A stretch of DNA of 64,000 bases from JBBKXR01 sp037969585. Lineage in GTDB: Bacteria > Verrucomicrobiota > Verrucomicrobiia > Verrucomicrobiales > DEV007. How positions within the stretch are numbered: position 1 is the first letter of the stretch; each line of letters opens with the position of its first letter. A program made the position numbers and the translations under genes. The stretch is from contig JBBKXR010000260.1 of assembly GCA_037969585.1 (NCBI GenBank), positions 1 through 64,000 of the forward strand, written 5' to 3'. The notes below the pieces were generated by a model, which saw nothing but the letters and a program-made list of their open reading frames with translations, was not told the DNA's origin and searched no databases. This document shows positions 25,259 through 33,601 of this stretch, in pieces.

Positions 25259-27241
25259 CTATCTCGAACTGGTATATTCGGCGTAGTTGCCGCCGCCCTG
25301 GTAGGAGTAGTAGTAGCCGTAGCTACCTTTGGTGCGCGTTTTCGGAAGTCCGTTGGCGATCAGTCCAACCGGTTCGGAGCCGTTCTGTTGCAAGGTCCGG
25401 ATCGCCCGCTTGATCGCTCCGCGCGGCGTTTTGCCCATTTGGCAAACGAGCACACTCGATTGCACCAGTTTGGTGATCGGCAGGGAATCGCTGACCGGGA
25501 TTAAAGGGGCCGAATCGATGATAATCCGATCGAATTCAGCCGACAGCTTCTCGATCAGCTTAGGCAAATTTTTGCCTGCCAACAGTTCGGAAGGGTTTGC
25601 CGACTGGCTACCGGCGGGAATAATAAAAAGGTTTTTCGAGACGCTGCTCTCGACCATCACATCGGCAAGAGGTGTGCCCAGCGCGAGGATATCGGACAGA
25701 CCAACGTCTTTTCGTTCGTAACTGAAAATCTGTTGCTGCACCGGTCGACGAAGATCGGCGTCGATGATCACTGTGCGGTCGCCCTGGGTGGCGAACGACA
25801 AAGCGAGATTCGAGGCGATCCAACTTTTGCCTTCGCCGGGCACTGCGCTGGTGATAAGAAATGAGCACCGCTCTTCGGTGTCGCCGAGAAAGGTCAGGCC
25901 GGCACGCAAGGTGCGGATCGCTTCGGCGGGTTGGGACTGCGGATCGTGGATCAACACCAGAGCGTTTTCGCGAACAGACGCCTTTTCGGGTTTTGGCATG
26001 GCAGCGATCACCGGGATCGAGCTGAGCGCTTCGAGCTCACCCACTGTGCGCACGGTCGGATCGAGAAACCCGAATAAAAGGATCAATCCCGATCCCAGCG
26101 CGACGCCGCCCAGCAAATACTGGGTCAGGATTCTGCCTTTGTCAGGGGCGAACGGGCTGGAGGGAAAACTCGGCGGATCAGCGACTTCGAATTCTTTGCT
26201 GGCGAAACCTTTCGACACCTTGCCTTCCTTAAGCTTGATGATCAGGTTGCCGTAGATCTCCTGTTCGGCCTCGAGTTCGCGAGCGAGAACGCTCAGCCGG
26301 GTCGAGACCAGTTGGATTTGCGCATCGATGAGCTTATCGGCGGACAGTTGCGCCAGTGGCTCGGCGTTGCCATCCCAATAGGCTTTTTCCTGAACGGACA
26401 AACTCAGTACCTGGCTGAAAGCGTCGGAAAATCGGTCTTTAAGAATGCGGAACAGTTCTTTTTCTTCGACCAGCGCTGGCCAATCCGGCAAGTAGCGCTT
26501 TTCCAATTCGGAGATCATTCGCTCCGTCGCGCGGATCTCGTTGCTGAGGTCACGGCAGCGATTGTAAAGCCGGATCGCCTCTTCGATTTCGAGGATTCGC
26601 TCCTTTATCTGGGAAGAGCTTTCCATGATGTAGTTCATGGCACTGTCCGACGAGCCACTGAATTTGCTCTCAAGAGATTCTTCGTACTCTGCAAGCAGGC
26701 CGGTGAGCAGGTCGCGCGCGGCCCGCGGGTCGGTGTGAATGGCGTGCAGGTCCAACAATGTGGTGCCCTCGCGCCAGTTGACCTCAACCCAGTTAGTCAT
26801 CGCCTTGCCCAGCTCTTCCGGATTGATGTCGCTGCTTGCGGGCGAAACCGGTTTCTGCCAGGGAAGGCGAAAACGTTTTGGTAGAACGTCAGCACGATTG
26901 GCGAACAGCTCGCTCTTCGCCAAGTCGACATACAGCCCCGGCAGTTTGAGTTTTTCAGCCGCGGATACCATGTCGGACGTCGCCCCGAGCTTGATCTGCT
27001 CGTCGTCTCCGTCGACCACGGACGCTTCCTGTTTGACGCGCTTGATCTCTACGGTGGCGGTCGACCGATAAGTCTGCGGCGTATTGGAGTAGACATAGAG
27101 GCCGAGCAATCCGCTGCCGAGCACGGTCACCAGCAGAACCCAGAAGCGGCGCAAAAACCATTGCACCAAATCTTTAGCACCGTGGTGTCCCTGTTGATCG
27201 GATGGATCGAAGGACTCCTGCTGATAGTCGGATTGATTCAT
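25259..27241 (-). CDS. wzc: Wzc-like polysaccharide co-polymerase with BY-kinase domain
   Basis: This 660-residue protein has two membrane spans (about residues 33-51 and 373-392) flanking a periplasmic Wzz-type domain with coiled coil (about 210-340). A cytoplasmic tyrosine-kinase domain follows, with Walker A SAVPGEGKS (465-473), Walker A' IIDADLRRP and Walker B IIIDSAPL (573-580). The C terminus (641-656) has seven tyrosines in a cluster, the autophosphorylation tail of BY-kinases. It controls chain length and assembly of exported polysaccharide together with Wza. It lies downstream of wza in the same orientation. Confidence 0.95.
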   Translation of the reverse strand: MNQSDYQQESFDPSDQQGHHGAKDLVQWFLRRFWVLLVTVLGSGLLGLYVYSNTPQTYRSTATVEIKRVKQEASVVDGDDEQIKLGATSDMVSAAEKLKLPGLYVDLAKSELFANRADVLPKRFRLPWQKPVSPASSDINPEELGKAMTNWVEVNWREGTTLLDLHAIHTDPRAARDLLTGLLAEYEESLESKFSGSSDSAMNYIMESSSQIKERILEIEEAIRLYNRCRDLSNEIRATERMISELEKRYLPDWPALVEEKELFRILKDRFSDAFSQVLSLSVQEKAYWDGNAEPLAQLSADKLIDAQIQLVSTRLSVLARELEAEQEIYGNLIIKLKEGKVSKGFASKEFEVADPPSFPSSPFAPDKGRILTQYLLGGVALGSGLILLFGFLDPTVRTVGELEALSSIPVIAAMPKPEKASVRENALVLIHDPQSQPAEAIRTLRAGLTFLGDTEERCSFLITSAVPGEGKSWIASNLALSFATQGDRTVIIDADLRRPVQQQIFSYERKDVGLSDILALGTPLADVMVESSVSKNLFIIPAGSQSANPSELLAGKNLPKLIEKLSAEFDRIIIDSAPLIPVSDSLPITKLVQSSVLVCQMGKTPRGAIKRAIRTLQQNGSEPVGLIANGLPKTRTKGSYGYYYSYQGGGNYAEYTSSR

Positions 27242-27369
27242 GTATATCGATGCGGTGCGCAGAAAAAACGGAATTGGACAAACAACTGATTCGGCAATTG
27301 AGGGCTCAGGCCCCGGTGCCGATCAGGGAGTGTCCGCGGAGGGAGCAGACAAAAGGCAACGCAGCCGTC

Positions 27370-28302
27370 CTAGAAAAGGCTTTCCGGCACTGAGATCGTG
27401 TCGCCGGGTGCCAGCATGAATGGCGCTGTCTGATCCTTTTGCATACGTCCTACGTTCACTTCGAAGGTTTTTATGGCGCCGTTGATCATGCGCCGCACCA
27501 CCACTTTGGAGGGCCTTGCCGCATCGGTGAATCCGCCTGCGCTGGCGATCGCTCCGATGATGTCCAGGGGCGATTTGGGGTTCATCTTGATGGTTCCTGG
27601 ATTTCTCACTTCGCCGATCACCGTGACGGTAACGACGGCTTCCTCGCTGGTGCTGGTTCGCTCCGCTTCAAGGGCAAACACCACAAGCGTATCGCCGTTC
27701 TTCATTTTAAAGACCCGGTCCCGATCCAGGCTGAGGACCTTGGTCTCGAGGTCATCGCCGGTCGGGCGTTTCAGTTCGATGCGGTTGCGATTGCCCCGGT
27801 CATTCAACCCTCCCGCCGAAGCGAGGGCGGTAAAAAGATCCAGGCTGGTGCCGGCTTTGTAGGTCACTTTCCCGGGATCGGCCACCTGTCCGATGACGGT
27901 GACGCTCTGATCGGGGAGTTCGGATTTTTCGGCGAGCGCGACGGCGACCTGTGCATCGCGAATGTAACGCGCTTCAAGTCGTCGTTCGATATCCAACGCC
28001 AGATCCTGGGTGGTGTGTCCACTCGCGGGAATGACTCCCAGCAGGGGAAACACGATACCGCCCTCGGGGCCGACTGCGAAAATACCGCTCAACGAATCTT
28101 CATCGAAGACATTGACGCTGACTTTGTCGCCCGTCTTCAGTTCGGAGGACGTCACTGCCGGCACTGCCGCCGGGGCGTCCTGAGCCAGCATCTCCGATGC
28201 GGTGATGCATCCGGCAAAAGCGAGGACGGTTGCGAGCAGAAACCGGGCCAAGGGTTTGCCCGGTGAAAGAGAATCAGCCATGACCATCGATCGGTTCTGC
28301 AT
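27370..28302 (-). CDS. wza: Polysaccharide export outer-membrane protein (Wza-like, SLBB)
   Basis: This protein of about 310 residues has a signal sequence (LARFLLATVLAFAGC, with a possible lipobox). A Poly_export domain follows (LKTGDKVSVNVFDEDSLSG and DLALDIERRL), then two SLBB domains (VTVIGQVADPGKV and VTVIGEVRNPGTI) and a closing APGDTISVPESLF. Wza-type proteins form the outer-membrane channel for capsule or exopolysaccharide. ATGs at 28302, 28287 and 28281 are all possible; the signal peptide begins shortly after the last one. It precedes wzc in the operon direction. Confidence 0.93.
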   Translation of the reverse strand: MQNRSMVMADSLSPGKPLARFLLATVLAFAGCITASEMLAQDAPAAVPAVTSSELKTGDKVSVNVFDEDSLSGIFAVGPEGGIVFPLLGVIPASGHTTQDLALDIERRLEARYIRDAQVAVALAEKSELPDQSVTVIGQVADPGKVTYKAGTSLDLFTALASAGGLNDRGNRNRIELKRPTGDDLETKVLSLDRDRVFKMKNGDTLVVFALEAERTSTSEEAVVTVTVIGEVRNPGTIKMNPKSPLDIIGAIASAGGFTDAARPSKVVVRRMINGAIKTFEVNVGRMQKDQTAPFMLAPGDTISVPESLF

Positions 28303-28356
28303 CAGACGGTCGTAGGGTGGCGCCTTTCGTCGCACGAGGTAGACAGTCCGGGACGA

Positions 28357-28935
28357 CTAGGGCGCGAATGCCGAAACCGTGCGGCCCGACGTATTGGCGG
28401 GGTTAGGTTTCTTACCCTTGCCCTTGGCGGCGCCTTTCTTCGATGCGGAATCGTTCGCATCCGGTGCGGAACCGGCAGCAGCATTGACACGGCCTGCAAC
28501 TCTCAGGCTCGAGAAAGCGCTGGCGCCGGCCCTGTCGACGACGGGAATTGCGACGTAAATCCCGTCACCACCGGCGGTCACTACAAAGGCACTGGTTAAT
28601 ACGGTGAGTCCACCGGGGTAGGTGATCTGCAGTTGGTAGCTACCCGGTTCGACGTTTTCGAATTGGTATTCGCCAGTCTCGTTGGTGGTCACGCAAGCGA
28701 CGACTTCGTCTTTGCTACCTTTGGTTTTGTCTGCGGGACGGATCAGGCAGACTTCTGAACCTGCGCTGCGGCTGTCGCCTTCGCTGAACAGGCCATTGTT
28801 ATCTTTATCGGAGTAAACGACACCCGAAACCGTTCCTGCTGGCGGAGCGGCGCTTGTGATCGATGCAGCAAAGACCAGCGCGCTAAAGGTTGCGAGACAG
28901 GAAACGCAAAATCGGGAGATAGAGAATTTTTTCAT
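28357..28935 (-). CDS. Secreted protein with SdrD-B-like domain
   Basis: This 192-residue protein has a signal peptide (KKFSISRFCVSCLATFSALVFAASITSA). It then has one Ig-like SdrD-B/Cna-B-type domain (about residues 35-125: GTVSGVVYSDKDNNGLFSEGD, CVTTNETGEYQFENVEPGSY), which usually binds calcium or acts as a stalk. A Ser/Lys/Gly-rich tail containing GKGKKPNP follows. It is probably periplasmic or surface exposed. It sits between the barrel gene and wza, so it may be an accessory of the export machine or a scaffold for the polymer. The ATG at 28935 is preferred; ATG 28941 is an alternative. Confidence 0.8.
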   Translation of the reverse strand: MKKFSISRFCVSCLATFSALVFAASITSAAPPAGTVSGVVYSDKDNNGLFSEGDSRSAGSEVCLIRPADKTKGSKDEVVACVTTNETGEYQFENVEPGSYQLQITYPGGLTVLTSAFVVTAGGDGIYVAIPVVDRAGASAFSSLRVAGRVNAAAGSAPDANDSASKKGAAKGKGKKPNPANTSGRTVSAFAP

Positions 28936-29031
28936 GGCCATCAAAGGTAACGAGAGATTACGAGTTGGAAGCGGTAGGATTGGTAAGTAACGGTTGCGTA
29001 AACCGCGTGGTGGGAGGCTCGGTGGGAAATA

Positions 29032-30339
29032 TCAAAAGGCGACGCCAAAGCGAACGCCGCTCAAGTGTTGGTCGTATTCGACGGAACTGAGCGAAGAATC
29101 GTTGTCGTTGTAATTGTAGAAAACACTGGCGTTGCCTTTCAGTCCACCGGGAAGTCGTAAATCCCGGTCAAGGCTTAGGTGGAAGCGAAAGTAATCATCC
29201 TCGCGTCCCGAACTTGGCGCACCGCTGGCGGAGACGTAGTCGGCATGTTCAAAGCCAACGTCCGAAATCAATCGAAGCTGGGCAGGAAGACTGCGAGTGA
29301 CGCGCAGCAAAACGCCGGTTGCCTCGTAGTTCTCGCCGAAGGCAACGAACGATGGTTGCACGGAGCGATAGCCGCTGAGGTCAAAGGAAGTCTTCGAGGT
29401 TGGTGACCAACTGGCTCCGGTATTAAAGACGAAATTTTCGGAGTCGACCCCGTCCGGACCATCGATGCTGCGGAATTCATAGCCGGCCGAGCCGTAGAAC
29501 GAAGTCTTGCGTGACATGCGATAACGGAAGCGGATCGAAGGGGTCAGGAAATCCTGATCGCCTGTGGTCTCGTAGTCATCGGTGCCCGCTGCCAGTCCAA
29601 CGCCAGCTTCGATTTTTTTTGCAAAGCCCGGTCGGTAGAACCAGGCGAGGTCGCCGAAGTATCCGGAAGCGTCGTTTAAAATAGCGGGCTGACCATCGAA
29701 TTCCCGCTGCCAGTAGCCACCGCCCAGCTCAACCGAACCGTGGGGGAGCTGTCGGATGAGAGTGGAATCAAAATTGTAACTGTTGCTCTGCAAGCTGCGG
29801 ATTTCCCGACCGTAGCTGCCGAACTCATTGGCACCGTAACGTCCGGAATCCACAGAGTTGCCGTTGTCGCGGAAGTAGTCGGCAACGACTGCGAATTTAG
29901 TCTTCGAAGCGTTGAAGCCGGCGCGGGCGGAAGCCCGGTGTTGAAAGGGATCGCGGCCGGCTTGCGCGGCAGCGTCCTCATAGACATAAGCCTGGCCGTC
30001 ATAACCCAGCGCGAGGAATGGTCCGGCATCTGCTTCGTCACCAAGTTCATAGTGCACTCCATAGTCGAACAGCGTCAAGACAGCACCCTCGCCATCCGCA
30101 GTCTGGGTGGTGTTCGAATCGTAGACGATCGCTACACCACCAGTCACTGTGACGTCGTACGCGGGAGGAGGAAGCAACAGCGCGTCGGTCGCCGAACCGC
30201 TGTCGACCATGACATCTTTTCCGGAGAACAGAGGCTCGACTCTGGAGTCGCCGCCATCGTCTCCGATCAGGGCCGTGTTGACCGAAAGTAGCGCAAAAAA
30301 CGCGCAACCATTGACGATGCTTGATGAGCGGGCGGTCAT
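29032..30339 (-). CDS. Outer-membrane beta-barrel protein (porin-2-like)
   Basis: This 435-residue protein has a weak signal region at the N terminus. Repeated amphipathic strands follow (VELGGGYWQREFDG, IRFRYRMSRKTSFYGSAGYEF, LKGNASVFYNYNDND), and it ends with a C-terminal Phe (GVRFGVAF). It resembles the putative beta-barrel porin 2 group often found in exopolysaccharide loci. It may serve as an outer-membrane component for export or anchoring of the polymer. It lies between the WecA-like gene and the SdrD-B-like gene. A perfect inverted repeat lies 36 bp upstream of its ATG. Confidence 0.82.
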   Translation of the reverse strand: MTARSSSIVNGCAFFALLSVNTALIGDDGGDSRVEPLFSGKDVMVDSGSATDALLLPPPAYDVTVTGGVAIVYDSNTTQTADGEGAVLTLFDYGVHYELGDEADAGPFLALGYDGQAYVYEDAAAQAGRDPFQHRASARAGFNASKTKFAVVADYFRDNGNSVDSGRYGANEFGSYGREIRSLQSNSYNFDSTLIRQLPHGSVELGGGYWQREFDGQPAILNDASGYFGDLAWFYRPGFAKKIEAGVGLAAGTDDYETTGDQDFLTPSIRFRYRMSRKTSFYGSAGYEFRSIDGPDGVDSENFVFNTGASWSPTSKTSFDLSGYRSVQPSFVAFGENYEATGVLLRVTRSLPAQLRLISDVGFEHADYVSASGAPSSGREDDYFRFHLSLDRDLRLPGGLKGNASVFYNYNDNDSSLSSVEYDQHLSGVRFGVAF

Positions 30340-30374
30340 AGGAACAGCAGGTTGAGAACAAGAGGAACGCAGCC

Positions 30375-30390
30375 TCTAAGATGTCTTAGA
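30375..30390. promoter_or_regulatory. Inverted repeat, candidate operator
   Basis: Two perfect 7-bp arms TCTAAGA and TCTTAGA separated by two bases lie 36 bp upstream of the barrel gene start and in the 92-bp gap after the WecA-like gene. Size and position fit a dimeric repressor site. Binding partner unknown. Confidence 0.45.
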
Positions 30391-30431
30391 CAGTGGAATG
30401 CAGGCGACAAGGGCAGTCAAGAAGAAGCTAA

Positions 30432-32006
30432 TCACGGTTGTACGATAGCCGAAGACTTGATGCCTGAGTTTGTATCAGGCTTAGCATCTGCGTCCGCGCG
30501 GTTCTCCGAAAGGCTGCGCCGCCGGCTTAGATTAATCGACTCCTCGAGTGCCTTGATGTCTTCGGTCGGAGGCACTTCGCGGACGCCGACTCCGTCCGGG
30601 CAGATACCCCAGCGTTCTTCGCCGCGAAACACGGCGGCAACAAAGCAGCGAATCACCCGGTCCCACTGCCGCCGGCGACCTGTAGGGGCGGGACAACGGA
30701 GATGCCAGGCCCGCCGCTCCGTAAGCGGGAAAACTACCAGACAGGTTTCGCCGGGATGGACGGCCTGCAACTGCGCAGGCTCGACCGCTTCGGGCTCCGG
30801 ATGAATGCCAACTTTGGCCATCGAGTCCACCAGCGCCTGCCAGTAGTCGTCGGCATTCCTGATTCGTTCGATGTCGTGGTCGAGGACATGCGCCAGGCAA
30901 CAGGCGTAACGCACATCTTTGCGCACCGCGACGATATCGCGCAGAACCAGTTGCACTTCTTTCGGTGTGTGCGGCAACCCCAGATGGCGCAGCATCGAGA
31001 GAAATGCCACCACCAGTACCATGCCGACCACGGGTATGGTGTAGCCTTGAGAAACAAAAACGCTGATTCCGAGCAGACTGAGTCCGGCGAAAACGCCGTA
31101 TAAGATGAGCAGGATTGCCCGCTTGGAAAGACCGAGGGTCATCAGTCGATGATGCAGATGCCGTGCATCCGCCTGCATCACCGGCAAGCCCGAAAGCATG
31201 CGCCGGATGATGGTCAGTCCAGTATCTAGAATCGGGAAACCGAGCGCGATGATCACCACCAATAGAGCGCTGATTACCGAACCCTTGTTTGACGATGCCA
31301 GCGACGAAACTGCGATCAGGAATCCGATCAGGTAGGCCCCGCCGTCGCCGAGGTAAATTTTTGCCGGAGGCAGGTTGAACACCAGAAAACCGATTAACGC
31401 TCCGGCCACTCCGAAGCTCAGCGTAGCGAGTAAAACGTTTCCGGTGAGCATGCCCAGAGTGCCCAGGGTCAATGCCAGAAACAGGCCGATGCCACCAGCG
31501 AGACCGTCGAGACCGTCGATCAGGTTGATCAGATTCGGGATCGCGACGATCCACAGAACAGTGAGAATGAGGCTGAACGAGCCCGGATTCAGTGCGCCGG
31601 GGCCGAACGGATTGGAGATAGTATGAATACTCAGGCCCGACATGAAGGCTGCGGTCCCGACTGCGATCTGAGCTGCGAGTTTGATTGTTGCCGGCATCCC
31701 GAACAGGTCATCGACAAAACCCACCACAAAAATCGTCAGTGCGAGAATCAGGAAAGTCCACGACCCGAGGAATCCCGAAGCCTCTCCGATTCGACCTGAC
31801 AATACCGCATAGAGGAATACCGCCACGAACGCGGCGAAGATCGGCAGGCCTCCGATGCGTAGCACTGGATTTTTCTGCTCCTTGCGCAGGCCGTCACCGG
31901 TATCCATTCCAGCTTCGAAGCGCCAGCACCGGCGCAACAGGACGATCCCGCCCAGCGAGATGAAGAAGGCCGCAAAGAAGACGGCGATCAGCGGGCCGAT
32001 ATTCAT
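30432..32006 (-). CDS. wecA: WecA-like undecaprenyl-phosphate sugar-1-phosphate transferase with extended C terminus
   Basis: In this 524-residue protein, residues 1-345 form the polytopic MraY/WecA domain. Asp99-Asp100 lie in VDDLFGMP, followed by NLIDGLDG (161-168), YLGDGGAYLIGF (Asp221) and the HLHHR loop (283-287). The domain starts glycan assembly by loading a sugar-1-phosphate onto undecaprenyl phosphate at the inner membrane. About 175 additional cytoplasmic residues follow. They include a soluble segment KDVRYACCLAHVLDHDIERI and TCLVVFPLTERRAWHL, which I do not recognise. It follows the glycosyltransferase operon after a 129-bp gap, so it may have its own promoter. Confidence 0.93.
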   Translation of the reverse strand: MNIGPLIAVFFAAFFISLGGIVLLRRCWRFEAGMDTGDGLRKEQKNPVLRIGGLPIFAAFVAVFLYAVLSGRIGEASGFLGSWTFLILALTIFVVGFVDDLFGMPATIKLAAQIAVGTAAFMSGLSIHTISNPFGPGALNPGSFSLILTVLWIVAIPNLINLIDGLDGLAGGIGLFLALTLGTLGMLTGNVLLATLSFGVAGALIGFLVFNLPPAKIYLGDGGAYLIGFLIAVSSLASSNKGSVISALLVVIIALGFPILDTGLTIIRRMLSGLPVMQADARHLHHRLMTLGLSKRAILLILYGVFAGLSLLGISVFVSQGYTIPVVGMVLVVAFLSMLRHLGLPHTPKEVQLVLRDIVAVRKDVRYACCLAHVLDHDIERIRNADDYWQALVDSMAKVGIHPEPEAVEPAQLQAVHPGETCLVVFPLTERRAWHLRCPAPTGRRRQWDRVIRCFVAAVFRGEERWGICPDGVGVREVPPTEDIKALEESINLSRRRSLSENRADADAKPDTNSGIKSSAIVQP

Positions 32007-32135
32007 AGCCGGTCAACTTTCACAACAACACTAATGTCTATGGAGGAGCTGATCCCCCAGGCATACTCTAAACTAGTCCTCATCTTTGCGCCGGTTTCAA
32101 AGAAAAACCATTGATGACGTTTTTCCTGAAATGGC

Positions 32136-32981
32136 TCACTCACTCGACGATGCCTTATGGTTACGAAGTTTTCCGATCTTTCGCCGGATATCATCGAAAT
32201 ATTTTCGTTTCAAGCGGGCAAACGTCCAACCGGCAGCGCCGTCCAGAATCCCGCGCCTGGCAGCAACGCTGATGAGGAAATAAAACAATCCCAGCCAGCG
32301 CTTCTCCAGATTCCGATACTTGAACTGTTGGCGCTTGTTGAGCTTAGACCACTCCTCGTCGCCCGCCTGGTTCAACCACAGATAGCGATGTGCCTCCCAG
32401 CTTGAGTAGGCATCATGCTTCTCGAAAAAGTGCTCGGGACCATGGTAGCCGTGGTGCTCGAGCCGCGCGCCGATTTCTCCGATTGGCCCATCGACGATCG
32501 GGTGTTCATGAATCTCCATGTCGAGATGGCTCCAGGTATCTTCCGGGATGCGCTCATATTCTGCAACACCGACACGGAACAGCGCCAGCTTTCGGAAAAC
32601 ATCGCCGTGCAATAACCATCGATCTAGAAAGCGGTTGTTAAAACTGATCCGAAAAGCGGCGCAATCGGTCTGCTGCAAAGTCGCGTGCAGCTCTTGCAAA
32701 AAGTCAGCGGTGACCCTCTCATCGGCATCGAGAAACATCACCCAGGGAGTGTTGAACGAATAATGGTTCAAAACCCAATTGCGCTTTTTAGGGAATTTAC
32801 CGTCCCAATCGAACTGTAGAACCTTGGCGCCCGCCGCCTCCGCGATTTCCGCCGTGCGGTCGCGGCTATGGGAATCGACCACCACGACCTCCTCAAAGTG
32901 GTCGCCGACTGCAGCCAGGCAGTCGGAAAGGTTGCCCTCCTCGTTGAGGACCGGAATGCATACGGTGATCGGCAGGGTCAT
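32136..32981 (-). CDS. Family 2 glycosyltransferase (WaaE/KdtX-like)
   Basis: This 281-residue GT-A enzyme begins ITVCIPVLNEEGNLSDCL, has VVVDSHSRDRT, and the metal-binding FLDADERV. It shows the KKRNWVLNH and later HEHPIVDG blocks seen in WaaE-type core glucosyltransferases. It is probably associated with the cytoplasmic face of the membrane. It is the last gene of the tight 20-gene run, and its ATG overlaps the methyltransferase stop by 4 bp. Confidence 0.9.
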   Translation of the reverse strand: MTLPITVCIPVLNEEGNLSDCLAAVGDHFEEVVVVDSHSRDRTAEIAEAAGAKVLQFDWDGKFPKKRNWVLNHYSFNTPWVMFLDADERVTADFLQELHATLQQTDCAAFRISFNNRFLDRWLLHGDVFRKLALFRVGVAEYERIPEDTWSHLDMEIHEHPIVDGPIGEIGARLEHHGYHGPEHFFEKHDAYSSWEAHRYLWLNQAGDEEWSKLNKRQQFKYRNLEKRWLGLFYFLISVAARRGILDGAAGWTFARLKRKYFDDIRRKIGKLRNHKASSSE

Positions 32982-33601
32982 ACCTCGGGTTTCTGGAATA
33001 CCAGAATCATCGACTTTGCCAACAGAGGAATGCGACCAACCCGAAAAAAGTTCAGTCGCACCAGCCCCTGCTCCTCGAACAACTGACTCAGTGTCTCTAC
33101 CGACCAGAACTTAATGTGACCGTGATCCCACAGGGCAGTAAAATGCGCGTCCATGTGACCGCTGAGAGCGAGAGCAAGATTTTTCCAGTAGCCATGATAA
33201 GGGCTACTGATGATCGCCGTGCCGCCCGGTTCGAGAAGATCGGCTACGCAACGTGCGTATTTTCTCGGGTAGAACAGATGCTCGACGACTTCCAGCGAGA
33301 CCACGCGCGGATAGGTTCCAAAACGTTCAGCAAGGTCATCGTAGGCGCTGCCCGAATGAATCGATAGCGAGTCGTTTTGGTCTGCTTTGCGAGCGCGGGC
33401 GACGCCTTCTTGCGAGGGATCGACTGCGTCCACCTGATAACCGAGTTCCGTCAGATGCCGGGCAAAAGCGCCATTGCCACAACCGAGATCGAAGACCCTG
33501 CATTCCGGAGTCGATGCGAGAATTTTTCTCACCCGGTCCCAGATATAACCCGACGTATGCGCGGCATCCGAGTAGGCAAATGGATAGTCACTGAGGCTCA
33601 T
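32978..33601 (-). CDS. SAM-dependent class I methyltransferase
   Basis: This 207-residue Rossmann methyltransferase has motif I VFDLGCGNGAFARHL, an acidic residue in VDAVDPS and the motif VVSLEVVEHLFYP. It probably O-methylates a sugar or a glycan terminus. There is a 4-bp overlap at both ends with flanking glycosyltransferase genes, which supports a role in the same pathway. Exact substrate unknown. Confidence 0.88.
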   Translation of the reverse strand: MSLSDYPFAYSDAAHTSGYIWDRVRKILASTPECRVFDLGCGNGAFARHLTELGYQVDAVDPSQEGVARARKADQNDSLSIHSGSAYDDLAERFGTYPRVVSLEVVEHLFYPRKYARCVADLLEPGGTAIISSPYHGYWKNLALALSGHMDAHFTALWDHGHIKFWSVETLSQLFEEQGLVRLNFFRVGRIPLLAKSMILVFQKPEV

